Assembly: GCA_944321755.1 (NCBI GenBank)
Contig: CALUMM010000003.1
Coordinates: 1-64,000, forward strand
From: an uncultured Alistipes sp.
Lineage (GTDB): Bacteria > Bacteroidota > Bacteroidia > Bacteroidales > Rikenellaceae
DNA length: 64,000 nt
Direction of reading: 5' to 3'
Made by a program: the position numbers and the translations under genes
Part shown: positions 22,605-31,526 of the stretch, piece by piece
Position numbering within the stretch: the stretch's first letter is position 1
How the letters are laid out: every line of letters starts with the position of its first letter
Notes under the pieces: model-generated
The model's database searches: none
What the model was told of the DNA's origin: nothing
Seen by the model: only the letters and a program-made list of their open reading frames with translations

Positions 22605-25130
22605 ATGGATTTTCTCAAAGCAACCCTTGCGAAAACAGCCCCCGCCCTCGTCGCTATCGCGGTATTCTTCATCGCGGCGGCCGTCTATTTCGCACCCCAG
22701 TTCCGCGGCGAAGTGCTCCCGCAGCACGACGTCATCCAGTACCGCGGAATGTCCAGCGACATCTACGAAACAAGAGAACAGTCCGGCGATGATCCGCAAT
22801 GGACCGGACGAATGTTCGGCGGAATGCCTGCCTACCTGATCAATATCGCATATCCCGCGATGTTCGTGAAAAACTACGTCGGAAAGATCGTAACCTGGAT
22901 CGACACTCCCGCCGCATTCCTCTTTTTCGCCATGCTCGCATTCTGGATCATGCTCCTCATCGGCAAGGTAAACCCATGGGTCGGCATCATCCCGGCGCTC
23001 GCATACGGATTCTCCACCTACTTCCTGCTGATCATCGCAGCCGGACACATCACCAAAATGTGGGCCCTGGTCTACGCCCCCCTCATGATGGGCGGCGCGT
23101 GGATGACCCTCCGCCGAAACGTCTGGGCCGGAATGGCCCTCACGGCTCTCGCCACATCCCTCGAAATCGGAGCAAACCATCCGCAGATCACCTACTACTT
23201 CCTCCTCGCCATGGCCGCACTCTGGGTCAGCGAGGCCGTTTTCGCAATCCGCGAAAAACGGATCAAGGAGTTCGCCCGACGCACCGCAGCCCTCGCCGCA
23301 GCCGGGATTCTCGCCGTGGGATCCAACTTCGCACCCCTCTGGTACACCGCACAGCACTCCCCCGAGACCATCCGGGGCGGTTCGGAACTCGCGGCCGAAA
23401 CCCCCGAAGACGGTCAAAAACAGGGACTCGACCTCGACTATGCAACGACCTGGAGCTACGGCAGGACCGAAACCTTCAACCTCCTGATCCCCGACTTCAT
23501 GGGGCGCGACTCCGCAACCGGACTCCCCGCCGACGGCCAGACCGCAGCAGAACTCACCGATATCGGACGCCAACTCGGAGCCCCGTCGCTCGGAAGCTGG
23601 GCCCAACAACTGCCCGCCTACTGGGGCACCCAACCCTATACCGGAGGCCCGACCTATCTCGGCGCCGCAGCTATCTTCCTCGCCCTGCTCGGCGCCATCT
23701 GGGCACAGGGCCGAAACAAGTGGTGGATCATCGCCGTCTGCGTGCTGACGGTGCTCCTCGCCTGGGGTCGCAACTTCATGGGATTCACCGAACTGGCATT
23801 CCGGATCCTGCCCGGATACAACAAGTTCCGAACCGTCTCGATGACCCTCGTCGTCGTACAGTGGGCCGTGCCCCTGCTCGGCGCATTCGCCCTCGTGCGG
23901 CTCTGGAAAGAGGGAATACCCCGCGAACGGCTCTGGAAAGGGGCCGCCTGGGCCGCCGGTATTACCGGAGGGCTCTGCCTGCTGTTCGCCGTGGCCGGAG
24001 GCGCACTCTTCGACTTCGGCCGCGCAGCAAGCGCCGAACAAATGACCGAAACCTTCCGGCAGCTCTTCGCCGCAAACGGCCTCCAATCCTACATCGACCG
24101 CGGCATGGATGTCGAGTGGGGCGAAGCCGTGGCACAGGCCGTCGCCGCAGACCGCTGCGACATGATGCAGGCCGATGCCTGGCGATCGCTCCTCATGATT
24201 CTCCTCGCCGCGGCGCTGGTCCTCCTGTGGGGACTCCGCAAAATCGGACGAGCCGTCGCCGTCGCCGCAATCGCCGCCGTCATGATCCTGGACCTCGTAC
24301 CCGTGGACCGGAGGTTCCTCTCCGCCGAAAATTTCGTGTCCCCACGCCGCACGCAGGTCACACCCTCGGCCGCCGACCTCGCCATCCTCGAAGACAAGGA
24401 GCCCGGATATCGCGTGCTCAACCTCACCGTCAGCCCATTCAACGACGCCACAACCTCCTATTTCCACCGCTCCGTCGGCGGTTATCACGGAGCCAAACTC
24501 GCCCGGTATCAGGACCTCATCGACCGCTATCTGAACGACCTGAACCCCGCCGTCCTCGACATGCTCAACACCCGCTACGTAATCGTCGCCGGAGAGGACG
24601 GACAACCTCAGGCTCAGCACCGCACAACGGCGTTCGGCGCCGCCTGGTTTGTCGATTCGCTCGCCGGGGCCGCTTCCCCGCGCGAGGAGATCGAACGCCT
24701 CGGACAGGTCAACCTCCGCACAACGGCCGTCGTGGCCGCTGACCGGGCCGAAAAGAGCACCCTGAATCCGATATCCCGCGACATCTGCGACCCGGCCCGC
24801 ATCGAACTCACGAAGTATCGGCCCAACTACCTCCGGTACGAATACACCGCCCCCGAAGAGGCCGTGGCCGTCTTCTCCGAAATCTTCTACGACAAGGGCT
24901 GGACCGCATACGTCGACGGCAAAGAGGCCCCCTATTTCCGTGCCGACTATGTGCTGCGCGCCATGGAACTCCCCGCCGGAGAGCACGTCGTCGAATGGAG
25001 GTTCCGGGCCCCCGGATGGTCGGCCGTCGAAACCGTCACCGGAGTCTGCTCCGCGCTGATCCTCCTCGGAACCCTGGCCGCAATCCTCTTCACCCTGCGC
25101 AAGAAAAAAACATCATGCCATGAAGGATGA
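22605..25130 (+). CDS. YfhO-family multi-spanning membrane protein
   Basis: The protein is 841 residues with a long hydrophobic N-terminal two thirds (a dozen or so membrane segments) and a C-terminal soluble region. Early residues include a large first loop with LPQHDVIQYRGMSSDIYE, similar to the active-site loop region of YfhO and GT-C-type glycosyltransferases; VRSTRYVIVA-type motifs are replaced here by LDMLNTRYVIVAGEDGQPQA. Bacteroidetes homologues are annotated as YfhO. In Bacillus, YfhO helps to glycosylate lipoteichoic acid, so a role in transferring sugars at the membrane is plausible but unproven here. It overlaps ftsX by 11 bp. Confidence 0.8.
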   Translation: MDFLKATLAKTAPALVAIAVFFIAAAVYFAPQFRGEVLPQHDVIQYRGMSSDIYETREQSGDDPQWTGRMFGGMPAYLINIAYPAMFVKNYVGKIVTWIDTPAAFLFFAMLAFWIMLLIGKVNPWVGIIPALAYGFSTYFLLIIAAGHITKMWALVYAPLMMGGAWMTLRRNVWAGMALTALATSLEIGANHPQITYYFLLAMAALWVSEAVFAIREKRIKEFARRTAALAAAGILAVGSNFAPLWYTAQHSPETIRGGSELAAETPEDGQKQGLDLDYATTWSYGRTETFNLLIPDFMGRDSATGLPADGQTAAELTDIGRQLGAPSLGSWAQQLPAYWGTQPYTGGPTYLGAAAIFLALLGAIWAQGRNKWWIIAVCVLTVLLAWGRNFMGFTELAFRILPGYNKFRTVSMTLVVVQWAVPLLGAFALVRLWKEGIPRERLWKGAAWAAGITGGLCLLFAVAGGALFDFGRAASAEQMTETFRQLFAANGLQSYIDRGMDVEWGEAVAQAVAADRCDMMQADAWRSLLMILLAAALVLLWGLRKIGRAVAVAAIAAVMILDLVPVDRRFLSAENFVSPRRTQVTPSAADLAILEDKEPGYRVLNLTVSPFNDATTSYFHRSVGGYHGAKLARYQDLIDRYLNDLNPAVLDMLNTRYVIVAGEDGQPQAQHRTTAFGAAWFVDSLAGAASPREEIERLGQVNLRTTAVVAADRAEKSTLNPISRDICDPARIELTKYRPNYLRYEYTAPEEAVAVFSEIFYDKGWTAYVDGKEAPYFRADYVLRAMELPAGEHVVEWRFRAPGWSAVETVTGVCSALILLGTLAAILFTLRKKKTSCHEG

Positions 25131-26001
25131 CAAACGTCTCAAGCGGAAAGTCCGCAACTCATACATCGTATCGACCGTCAGCATCACCCTCGTCCTGTTC
25201 CTCCTCGGATCGGTCGGATACCTGATGACCGCCGCGCTGAAGGTCGCCAAAACACTCCAGGAGAGCATCGCCGTCACCGTCGAGCTGAACAGCGAAATCT
25301 CAGACAACCGGCGCGCCGAAATCGAAAAACAACTCGCCGAAGAGATCATCGTCTCCTCGATCCGCTTCTCGTCCCGAACCGAAAAGGCCGAAGATGAAGA
25401 ATTCCGCAAAATGTTCGGCGCCGAATTCGAAGAGGTGCTCCACGAGAACCCCCTGCTCGACTCCTTCGAACTCACCCTGACCGCCGCCTCCGAAGATCAG
25501 GAACTCCTCGACGATTTCATCGCCGCCGTGGAGCGAATCCCAGGCGTCGAACACGTCTCATACCCCGCCCGAATGGCGCAGCGCCTGCACGCTACGGTGA
25601 ACAAGATCCGCCTCGTGCTGATCCTCTTCGGCGGCGCCCTGCTCGTCATCTCGCTCATCCTGCTGAGCAACACCATCCGACTGGCCATCTTCTCCAAACG
25701 CTACCTGATCAACACCATGAAGCTCGTCGGTGCTACCAAGTGGTTCATCATGAAACCCTTCCTCGGAAGCAGCATCACCCAGGGAATCATCGCAGGAGTC
25801 GCCGCCGCCATGCTATTCTGCCTGGCCGTTTACGGACTCAACGAAGCCGTCCCGGAACTGATGACCTTCGCCGAAATCCGCAAAATCACCGTCATCCTCG
25901 GCGCAATGATCGTCGTCGGCGTCGTCATATCCGGACTCTTCACCTTCGCCGCCCTCAACAAATTCGTAAACATGAAGTCTAACAAGATATACCTCTATTA
26001 A
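25120..26001 (+). CDS. ftsX: Cell division permease-like protein FtsX
   Basis: FtsX is the membrane half of the FtsEX complex, which controls peptidoglycan hydrolases at the septum. The 293-residue protein has one N-terminal membrane segment (about 18-40), a periplasmic domain of about 120 residues, and three C-terminal segments within the FtsX permease domain (MKLVGATKWFIMKPFLGSS is the typical conserved loop). No ftsE is next to it, which is common in Bacteroidetes. The first 11 bp overlap the preceding gene and the next gene follows directly. Confidence 0.93.
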   Translation: MKDDKRLKRKVRNSYIVSTVSITLVLFLLGSVGYLMTAALKVAKTLQESIAVTVELNSEISDNRRAEIEKQLAEEIIVSSIRFSSRTEKAEDEEFRKMFGAEFEEVLHENPLLDSFELTLTAASEDQELLDDFIAAVERIPGVEHVSYPARMAQRLHATVNKIRLVLILFGGALLVISLILLSNTIRLAIFSKRYLINTMKLVGATKWFIMKPFLGSSITQGIIAGVAAAMLFCLAVYGLNEAVPELMTFAEIRKITVILGAMIVVGVVISGLFTFAALNKFVNMKSNKIYLY

Positions 26002-26259
26002 ATGGAAAAAAAGCAGCCCCAGAAAACCGACCAGCCCGAAAACCCCAGGATGCCGCTCTCGCGCAAAAACTACATCCTCCTGGCAATCGGGTTCGCCGTC
26101 ATCCTCCTCGGATTCATCCTTATGGCCGGAGGCGGCAGCGACTCCCCCGACGAATTCAACTACGCCATGTTCTCCTGGCGAAGAATCACGCTCGCTCCCA
26201 TCCTCGTGATCGGCGGTTTCGCTTTCGAAATATACGCCGTCATGAAACGTTACAAATAA
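26002..26259 (+). CDS. DUF3098 small membrane protein
   Basis: This 85-residue protein has a basic, proline-rich N-terminus, one membrane helix (YILLAIGFAVILLGFILMAG) and a second hydrophobic segment (APILVIGGFAFEIYAVM) before a basic end. This plan matches DUF3098, which is routinely found between ftsX and uppP in Bacteroidetes. Function unknown; location suggests envelope biogenesis. It starts immediately after the ftsX stop. Confidence 0.85.
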   Translation: MEKKQPQKTDQPENPRMPLSRKNYILLAIGFAVILLGFILMAGGGSDSPDEFNYAMFSWRRITLAPILVIGGFAFEIYAVMKRYK

Positions 26260-26300
26260 TTCAAAATACATAATCACCCCTTTCCCGAACTTCTACGAAT

Positions 26301-27092
26301 ATGGATACATTACAGGCCATCCTGCTCGGCATCGTGCAGGGAATCACCGAATTCCTCCCCGTATCGAGCAGCGGACACCTCCAGATCGCCAAAGAACTCC
26401 TCGGCGTACAGCTCGATGAGAACCTCACATTCGATGTCGCACTCCATGCCGCAACCGTCCTGAGCACCATCGTCGTGCTCTGGAGCGAAATCCGGAAACT
26501 CCTCAAGGGACTCTTCTCCAGACACTTCAACGAAGAGCAGGCATACATCCTCAAAATCGTCGTCTCGATGATCCCCATCGGAATCGTCGGCCTCCTGCTC
26601 AAGGACCAGATCAACGCCCTGCTCGACGCGCCCTACATCCTCGTGGTCGTCGGCGCCATGCTCCTCCTGACTGCGGCCCTGCTCGCATTCGCCTACTACG
26701 CAAAACCCCGACAGAAGGAGAACATCTCCTACCGCGACGCCTTCATCATCGGACTGGCACAGGCCTGCGCCGCCATGCCCGGACTCTCCCGGTCCGGCTC
26801 GACCATCGCAACGGGACTCCTCCTCGGAAACAAAAAGGCCGCCGTCGCCCAGTTCTCCTTCCTCATGGTCCTGGCCCCCATTCTCGGCGAAACACTCCTC
26901 GAAGCCGTGAAGGGTGACCTCACGGCCGGAGTCGAGGCCGTACCCCTGATCGCCGGATTCGCCGCATCGTTCATCACCGGTTGTCTGGCCTGCAAGTTCA
27001 TGCTCGAAGTCGTCAAACGCGGAAAGCTCATCTGGTTCGCCGCATACTGCGCGCTGGCCGGAATCGTATCCATCGCAAGCTACCTCTTCTGA
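26301..27092 (+). CDS. uppP: Undecaprenyl-diphosphatase
   Basis: UppP (BacA) dephosphorylates undecaprenyl diphosphate to recycle the lipid carrier of cell wall synthesis. The 263-residue polytopic protein has the two family motifs: [14 protein letters not shown] near the N-terminus (the (E/Q)xxxE-type motif) and [14 protein letters not shown] in the second half, holding the catalytic residues. The stop overlaps the truB start by one base (TGATG). Confidence 0.96.
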   Translation: MDTLQAILLGIVQGITEFLPVSSSGHLQIAKELLGVQLDENLTFDVALHAATVLSTIVVLWSEIRKLLKGLFSRHFNEEQAYILKIVVSMIPIGIVGLLLKDQINALLDAPYILVVVGAMLLLTAALLAFAYYAKPRQKENISYRDAFIIGLAQACAAMPGLSRSGSTIATGLLLGNKKAAVAQFSFLMVLAPILGETLLEAVKGDLTAGVEAVPLIAGFAASFITGCLACKFMLEVVKRGKLIWFAAYCALAGIVSIASYLF

Positions 27093-27808
27093 TGAGCGAA
27101 GACAAGGAACTCCGCGGTATCAATTTCGAGGAGGGGTACATCGCCGTCCTGGACAAACCCCTCAGGTGGACCTCCACCGATGTCGTGCGCAAGATCAAGT
27201 TCTCGCTCCGCAAACTCGGGTACAGACGCATCAAGGTCGGACACGCCGGAACCCTCGACCCCCTGGCTACGGGCATCCTGCTCGTCTGCATCGGACGCGC
27301 CACAAAAATGGTCGACGCCCTCCAGGCCGAGGAGAAGGAGTACATCGCCGACATCATGCTCGGAGCTACGACCCCCAGTTACGACCTCGAACACGAAATC
27401 GACCAAACCTATCCCTGGGAGCATGTCACCCGCGAGGCCGTGGAACAGGCCCTGACGGACCTGACCGGCGAACGGCTCCAGACCCCGCCCGTCTACTCCG
27501 CCAAGAAAATCGAGGGAACGCGCGCCTACGATCTCGCCCGGGCCGGGGAAGAGGTCGCCGTCCGGCAGGCCCTTATCCATATCTATGAGATGGAGATCCT
27601 CGATTGCGAACTCCCCCGGCTGAAGATCCGCGTCCGATGCAGCAAGGGAACCTACATCCGCTCCCTCGCTCACGAAATCGGAGTCGCACTCCACAGCGGG
27701 GCCCATCTGACCGGTCTCCGCAGAACCCGAAGCGGCGGCTTTACCCTCGAAAATGCCTGGAATCTCGACGATTTCCTGGAAAATTTGCAAAATCTTGAAA
27801 CAAAATGA
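27092..27808 (+). CDS. truB: tRNA pseudouridine(55) synthase TruB
   Basis: TruB makes pseudouridine 55 in the T-loop of tRNAs. It is 238 residues long, with KVGHAGTLDPLATGILLVC holding the catalytic Asp, then YIADIMLGATTPSYD and TPPVYSAKKIEGTRAYDLAR, and RCSKGTYIRSLAHEIG, all typical. It overlaps uppP by one base; a longer frame starting inside uppP is rejected. The C-terminal PUA extension found in some TruBs is absent. Confidence 0.96.
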   Translation: MSEDKELRGINFEEGYIAVLDKPLRWTSTDVVRKIKFSLRKLGYRRIKVGHAGTLDPLATGILLVCIGRATKMVDALQAEEKEYIADIMLGATTPSYDLEHEIDQTYPWEHVTREAVEQALTDLTGERLQTPPVYSAKKIEGTRAYDLARAGEEVAVRQALIHIYEMEILDCELPRLKIRVRCSKGTYIRSLAHEIGVALHSGAHLTGLRRTRSGGFTLENAWNLDDFLENLQNLETK

Positions 27809-27870
27809 CACTTTTTACGTATAGAAAATACTTTGTCTTATTTTCTGAACGTTAAAAAAGCGTTGCACCT

Positions 27871-28920
27871 ATGAAGTTATCGCAATACGGGTACGATTTT
27901 GCCCCCGAAATGCTGGCCAAATATCCCGCCGAAAACCGGGACGAATCCCGCCTGATGGTCATCAACCGCGCAAAAGGATCCATCGAACACCGCATTTTCA
28001 AGGACATCATCGAATACTTCGACGAAAAAGACCTCTTCGTTTTCAACGATACAAAGGTCTTCCCCGCACGACTCTACGGAAACAAGGAGAAAACCGGTGC
28101 CGAAATCGAAATATTCCTCCTCCGAGAACTCAACCGCGAACTCCGGCTCTGGGACGTACTCGTAGACCCCGCACGGAAAATCCGGATCGGAAACAAACTC
28201 TACTTCGGTGACGACGACCTGCTCGTCGCCGAGGTAATCGACAACACAACCTCCCGCGGACGAACCCTCCGGTTCCTCTTCGACGGTTCCTACGAGGAGT
28301 TCAAACAGGCCCTGTTCTCCCTCGGCGAAACCCCGCTCCCAAAATGGGTCCGCGAAAAGGTCGAACCCGAAGATGCCGAACGATACCAGACCATCTTCGC
28401 CCGGCACGAAGGTGCCGTCGCCGCTCCTACCGCAGGAATGCACTTCTCGAAACACCTCATGAAACGAATGGAAATCAAGGGCATCGACAGCGCATTCGTC
28501 ACCCTGCACGTCGGACTCGGAAACTTCCGAACCGTCGACGTCGAGGACCTCTCCAAACACAAGATGGATTCCGAACAGTTCTTCGTGACCGAAGAGGCCG
28601 CCGCAGCCGTAAACTCCGCCAAGGAACAGGGACATCAGGTCGTCGCAATCGGAACAACCGTCATGAGAACACTCGAAACCGCCGTATCCACAAACGGCAT
28701 GATCAAACCCATGGAGGGCTGGACAAACAAGTTCATATTCGCGCCATACGACTTCACCGTCGCAAACGCCATGGTCACCAACTTCCACCTCCCATACTCC
28801 ACGCAACTGATGATGGTCGCCGCTTTCGGCGGCTACGAAACCGTCATGAACGCTTACAAGGTCGCCCGGGAGCAGGGATACCGCTTCGGCACTTACGGCG
28901 ACGCTATGCTGATTCTTTAA
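27871..28920 (+). CDS. queA: S-adenosylmethionine:tRNA ribosyltransferase-isomerase QueA
   Basis: QueA transfers and rearranges the ribosyl part of SAM onto preQ1 in tRNA, giving epoxyqueuosine. The 349-residue protein has [20 protein letters not shown] at its N-terminus, [15 protein letters not shown], the signature [13 protein letters not shown] and [18 protein letters not shown], then [19 protein letters not shown]. It follows truB after 62 bp with no obvious terminator, so tRNA modification genes are adjacent here. Confidence 0.97.
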   Translation: MKLSQYGYDFAPEMLAKYPAENRDESRLMVINRAKGSIEHRIFKDIIEYFDEKDLFVFNDTKVFPARLYGNKEKTGAEIEIFLLRELNRELRLWDVLVDPARKIRIGNKLYFGDDDLLVAEVIDNTTSRGRTLRFLFDGSYEEFKQALFSLGETPLPKWVREKVEPEDAERYQTIFARHEGAVAAPTAGMHFSKHLMKRMEIKGIDSAFVTLHVGLGNFRTVDVEDLSKHKMDSEQFFVTEEAAAAVNSAKEQGHQVVAIGTTVMRTLETAVSTNGMIKPMEGWTNKFIFAPYDFTVANAMVTNFHLPYSTQLMMVAAFGGYETVMNAYKVAREQGYRFGTYGDAMLIL

Positions 28921-28930
28921 TTTTTTTTCG

Positions 28931-28938
28931 TATCTTTG
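28931..28938 (+). promoter_or_regulatory. -7 promoter box for the starch-synthase-like gene
   Basis: TATCTTTG begins 10 bp after the queA stop and 21 bp before the ATG at 28960. A TTG start at 28936 would lie inside the box and is rejected. Confidence 0.65.
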
Positions 28939-28959
28939 CACGGAGAAACCCCCAGAAAA

Positions 28960-29766
28960 ATGGCTAACAAAATTCTGTACGTGTGTCAGGAAATAACACC
29001 CTATCTTCCCGAAACGGAAGAGTCGCGGCTATGCCGCTCCCTGACTCAGGCGATGCAGGAACGGGGAAACGAAATCAGAACATTCATGCCCCGATACGGC
29101 TGCATCAATGAACGCAGACACCAATTGCACGAGGTCATCAGACTCTCCGGCATGAACCTCATCATCGACGACAACGACCACCAACTCATCATCAAGGTCG
29201 CGTCGATCCCCGCCGCCCGCGTACAGATCTACTTCATCGACAACGACGACTACTTTTCCAGAAAGGCCGTCCTGACGGACCCCGACCAAAAATACTTCCC
29301 CGACAACGACGAACGCGCCATCTTCTTCGCACGAGGTGTCCTCGAAACCGTCAAGAAACTCCGCTGGACACCCTCCATCGTCCATTGCCACGGGTGGTTC
29401 TCGGCCGTCGTACCCGTATACCTCAAACGGGTTTTCGCCGACGACCCCATCTTCCGGGATGTCAAGGTCGTCGTCTCGCTATACAACGAGGCTTTCCCAG
29501 AACCGCTCGATCCCGGTTTCCGCGACAAAATCGCAGGAGAGGGCGTCAAAGACAAAAATCTCGACTTACTCGACCTCCCTTCATACGAAAATCTCTGTCG
29601 ATTCGTTATGCATTATGCCGACGGTCTGGTCGCCGCATCCCAGGATGTCGACCTTAAGGTCATCGAGTGGGCCCGGAAATCCGGAAAACCTATCCTCGAA
29701 TACCAAAACCCGGAAGCCGACGACTTTTTCGATAATTACAACCGATTCTATGAAGCGATTCAGTAA
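28960..29766 (+). CDS. Lone N-lobe of a glycogen/starch synthase (GT5-like), probably not catalytic
   Basis: The 268 residues resemble the N-terminal starch-synthase catalytic domain: KILYVCQEITPYLP at the start, FFARGVLETVKKL and SIVHCHGWFSAVVPVYLKRV in the middle. The second lobe (GT1 domain), which carries half of the active site, is missing, and the usual KTGGLGDV sugar-nucleotide loop after the first strand is replaced by PETEESRL. Homologues of this length are common in Bacteroidetes beside DUF4270 genes, as here, so it is likely a conserved short form rather than a truncation in this genome. Function unknown. Its end overlaps the next gene by 17 bp. Confidence 0.8.
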   Translation: MANKILYVCQEITPYLPETEESRLCRSLTQAMQERGNEIRTFMPRYGCINERRHQLHEVIRLSGMNLIIDDNDHQLIIKVASIPAARVQIYFIDNDDYFSRKAVLTDPDQKYFPDNDERAIFFARGVLETVKKLRWTPSIVHCHGWFSAVVPVYLKRVFADDPIFRDVKVVVSLYNEAFPEPLDPGFRDKIAGEGVKDKNLDLLDLPSYENLCRFVMHYADGLVAASQDVDLKVIEWARKSGKPILEYQNPEADDFFDNYNRFYEAIQ

Positions 29767-31453
29767 CTTCTGCCTCCCCGCAATCCGGAACCTGATCGGT
29801 GCCGTACTCGCCGTGCTGGCCCTCGGAAGTTGTACCAAGGTAGATGATACGCTCGGTGGAAACCTGATCCCCGACAACCAGCAAATGAGAGCCGGATTCA
29901 TCACAATCGACGGCCTCAACCCCAAAAAATACGTCGAAACCAGACTCTTCAAAACCGATTCGATCGTCAGCTCCAATATTTCATACGGCTATTTCGGAGC
30001 GCAAGTGAACGATACCCTCGGAGAACGAAAGGCCGGATTCCTCTCGCAGATGGTCAGCTACTACTCCGTGCCCGAAGACTACTTCGGATACATGCCCATC
30101 TTCGACTCCGCTCAGATCCTCCTCAGCATCACCGCTTTCGGCCCGGATACCCTCACCGAACAGCACTTCGCCGTTTACGAAATCCTCAGCAACGACTACA
30201 TCACCCAGCGCGAAAGCAGCGATACGACCTTCTATCTCGGATTCCGACCGGACAAGCAGACCGTAAATACGGATGAAGAACCCCTTTTCCGTTTCACCCT
30301 CGGTGGCGAAGGAAAATACCCCTCGACGACTACCGCCGTCACCATGACACCCACCGAAGCCGGAAAAAAATACATCATGCGGCTGATGCTTCAGGACGGT
30401 GAACACAAGGATGACTATTCGATCTACGAGACCGACAACCTGGAAACATTCCTCGATGCCTTCCCGGGACTCTACATCGCCCCCGATCCCGACTATCCCC
30501 TCAACAAGGAGGGATCCAATGCGGGAACGATCTACGCCACGTCGCTCGATGCTTCGGGACTCTCGATCTACGGCCGGAACCGCGTCGAAAGCGACCCCTC
30601 GCTTATCAAGGATACCATCGGAATGGTCCTCTACTTCTATGACTCCTATGCCAAACACGGCAATGTCTCGGTGAACACCATCCAGCACGACTACTCGAAA
30701 ATATCCGTTGCGGAACTCGCCTTCAACGCCGAAACCGATGCCCAGGAGCCCGAAGCCGACAAGGTGGATAACCGAAAGCCCGTCACGCAGCTCCGCGTCG
30801 AAGGGCTCGGAGGCGCCATCACCGAGATGACCTTCACCCCCGGATTCTTCGCTACCCTCGAAGAGAAAATCGCCGAAGAGAATGCCAAGGACGGGAAGAA
30901 TTTCCAAACCCTCGCCTTCAGCCAGGCCCGCATGTCGGTCTACTTCTCCGGAAGCAGCTACGACTGGGAGAATCTCGACCCCACAGGCTCATCGATCGTG
31001 CAGCTCATCGAAGAGATGAATGCCGCACCGAGCCGGCTGGGACTCTACACCAACTACAAAACCCTGAATCCCGTCTCCGACTACGCCTATACCTACGAGC
31101 AGAACTACAGCACAACCCTCGCATACGGAGGATATGTCAACCGAAGCCGCGGATGCTATGTCATCAACATCACGGGATACCTCCAGCAGCTCTGGAACAA
31201 CTACATCAAGGCCAAAAAGGCTGCAGGCGCGGAGTATCCCGATCCGGCCGACACCGACTCCTTCGACGAACGGTACGACGCCTGGGAAAAGGCCATCGAC
31301 TGGAACGGAATCAGTTACCGGAAGGTATACATCGGGCCCGAAGCATACAGCCTCTACACCAACTCGTTCGGGGTCTTCCAGGGCGCTGCAACCGACGATG
31401 CTGCCCCCGAATGCCCGATCCGTTTCGACCTGGCATACAACCTCATCAAGTAA
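29750..31453 (+). CDS. DUF4270-family lipoprotein
   Basis: The 567-residue protein starts with a signal sequence ending LALGSC (Cys28), so a lipoprotein. The mature start TKVDDTLGGNLIPDNQQM matches DUF4270, followed by beta-rich sequence with no catalytic motif that I recognise. Such proteins are found only in Bacteroidetes; function unknown, likely outer-membrane. The ATG at 29750 is inside the end of the preceding gene, which suggests coupled translation; a longer frame starting at 29336 lies wholly within that gene and is rejected. Confidence 0.85.
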   Translation: MKRFSNFCLPAIRNLIGAVLAVLALGSCTKVDDTLGGNLIPDNQQMRAGFITIDGLNPKKYVETRLFKTDSIVSSNISYGYFGAQVNDTLGERKAGFLSQMVSYYSVPEDYFGYMPIFDSAQILLSITAFGPDTLTEQHFAVYEILSNDYITQRESSDTTFYLGFRPDKQTVNTDEEPLFRFTLGGEGKYPSTTTAVTMTPTEAGKKYIMRLMLQDGEHKDDYSIYETDNLETFLDAFPGLYIAPDPDYPLNKEGSNAGTIYATSLDASGLSIYGRNRVESDPSLIKDTIGMVLYFYDSYAKHGNVSVNTIQHDYSKISVAELAFNAETDAQEPEADKVDNRKPVTQLRVEGLGGAITEMTFTPGFFATLEEKIAEENAKDGKNFQTLAFSQARMSVYFSGSSYDWENLDPTGSSIVQLIEEMNAAPSRLGLYTNYKTLNPVSDYAYTYEQNYSTTLAYGGYVNRSRGCYVINITGYLQQLWNNYIKAKKAAGAEYPDPADTDSFDERYDAWEKAIDWNGISYRKVYIGPEAYSLYTNSFGVFQGAATDDAAPECPIRFDLAYNLIK

Positions 31454-31477
31454 ACCCTCGAAAAAAACGTTTGGCGG

Positions 31478-31503
31478 AACCTAAGTGTAATGCTTAGGTT
31501 TTC
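31478..31503 (+). terminator. Hairpin with short U-tract after the DUF4270 gene
   Basis: AACCTAAG (31478-31485) pairs with CTTAGGTT (31493-31500) around a seven-base loop and runs into TTTTC. It is a moderate intrinsic terminator or attenuator ahead of topA. Confidence 0.7.
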
Positions 31504-31526
31504 GCATTTCAAGACATCAAAGACAA

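Noticed and set aside
22557..24986. An 809-codon minus-strand frame opposite the YfhO gene.
   Set aside because: The plus-strand gene has membrane segments, a promoter and operon context; the antisense product is Gly/Glu-rich with no recognisable domain.
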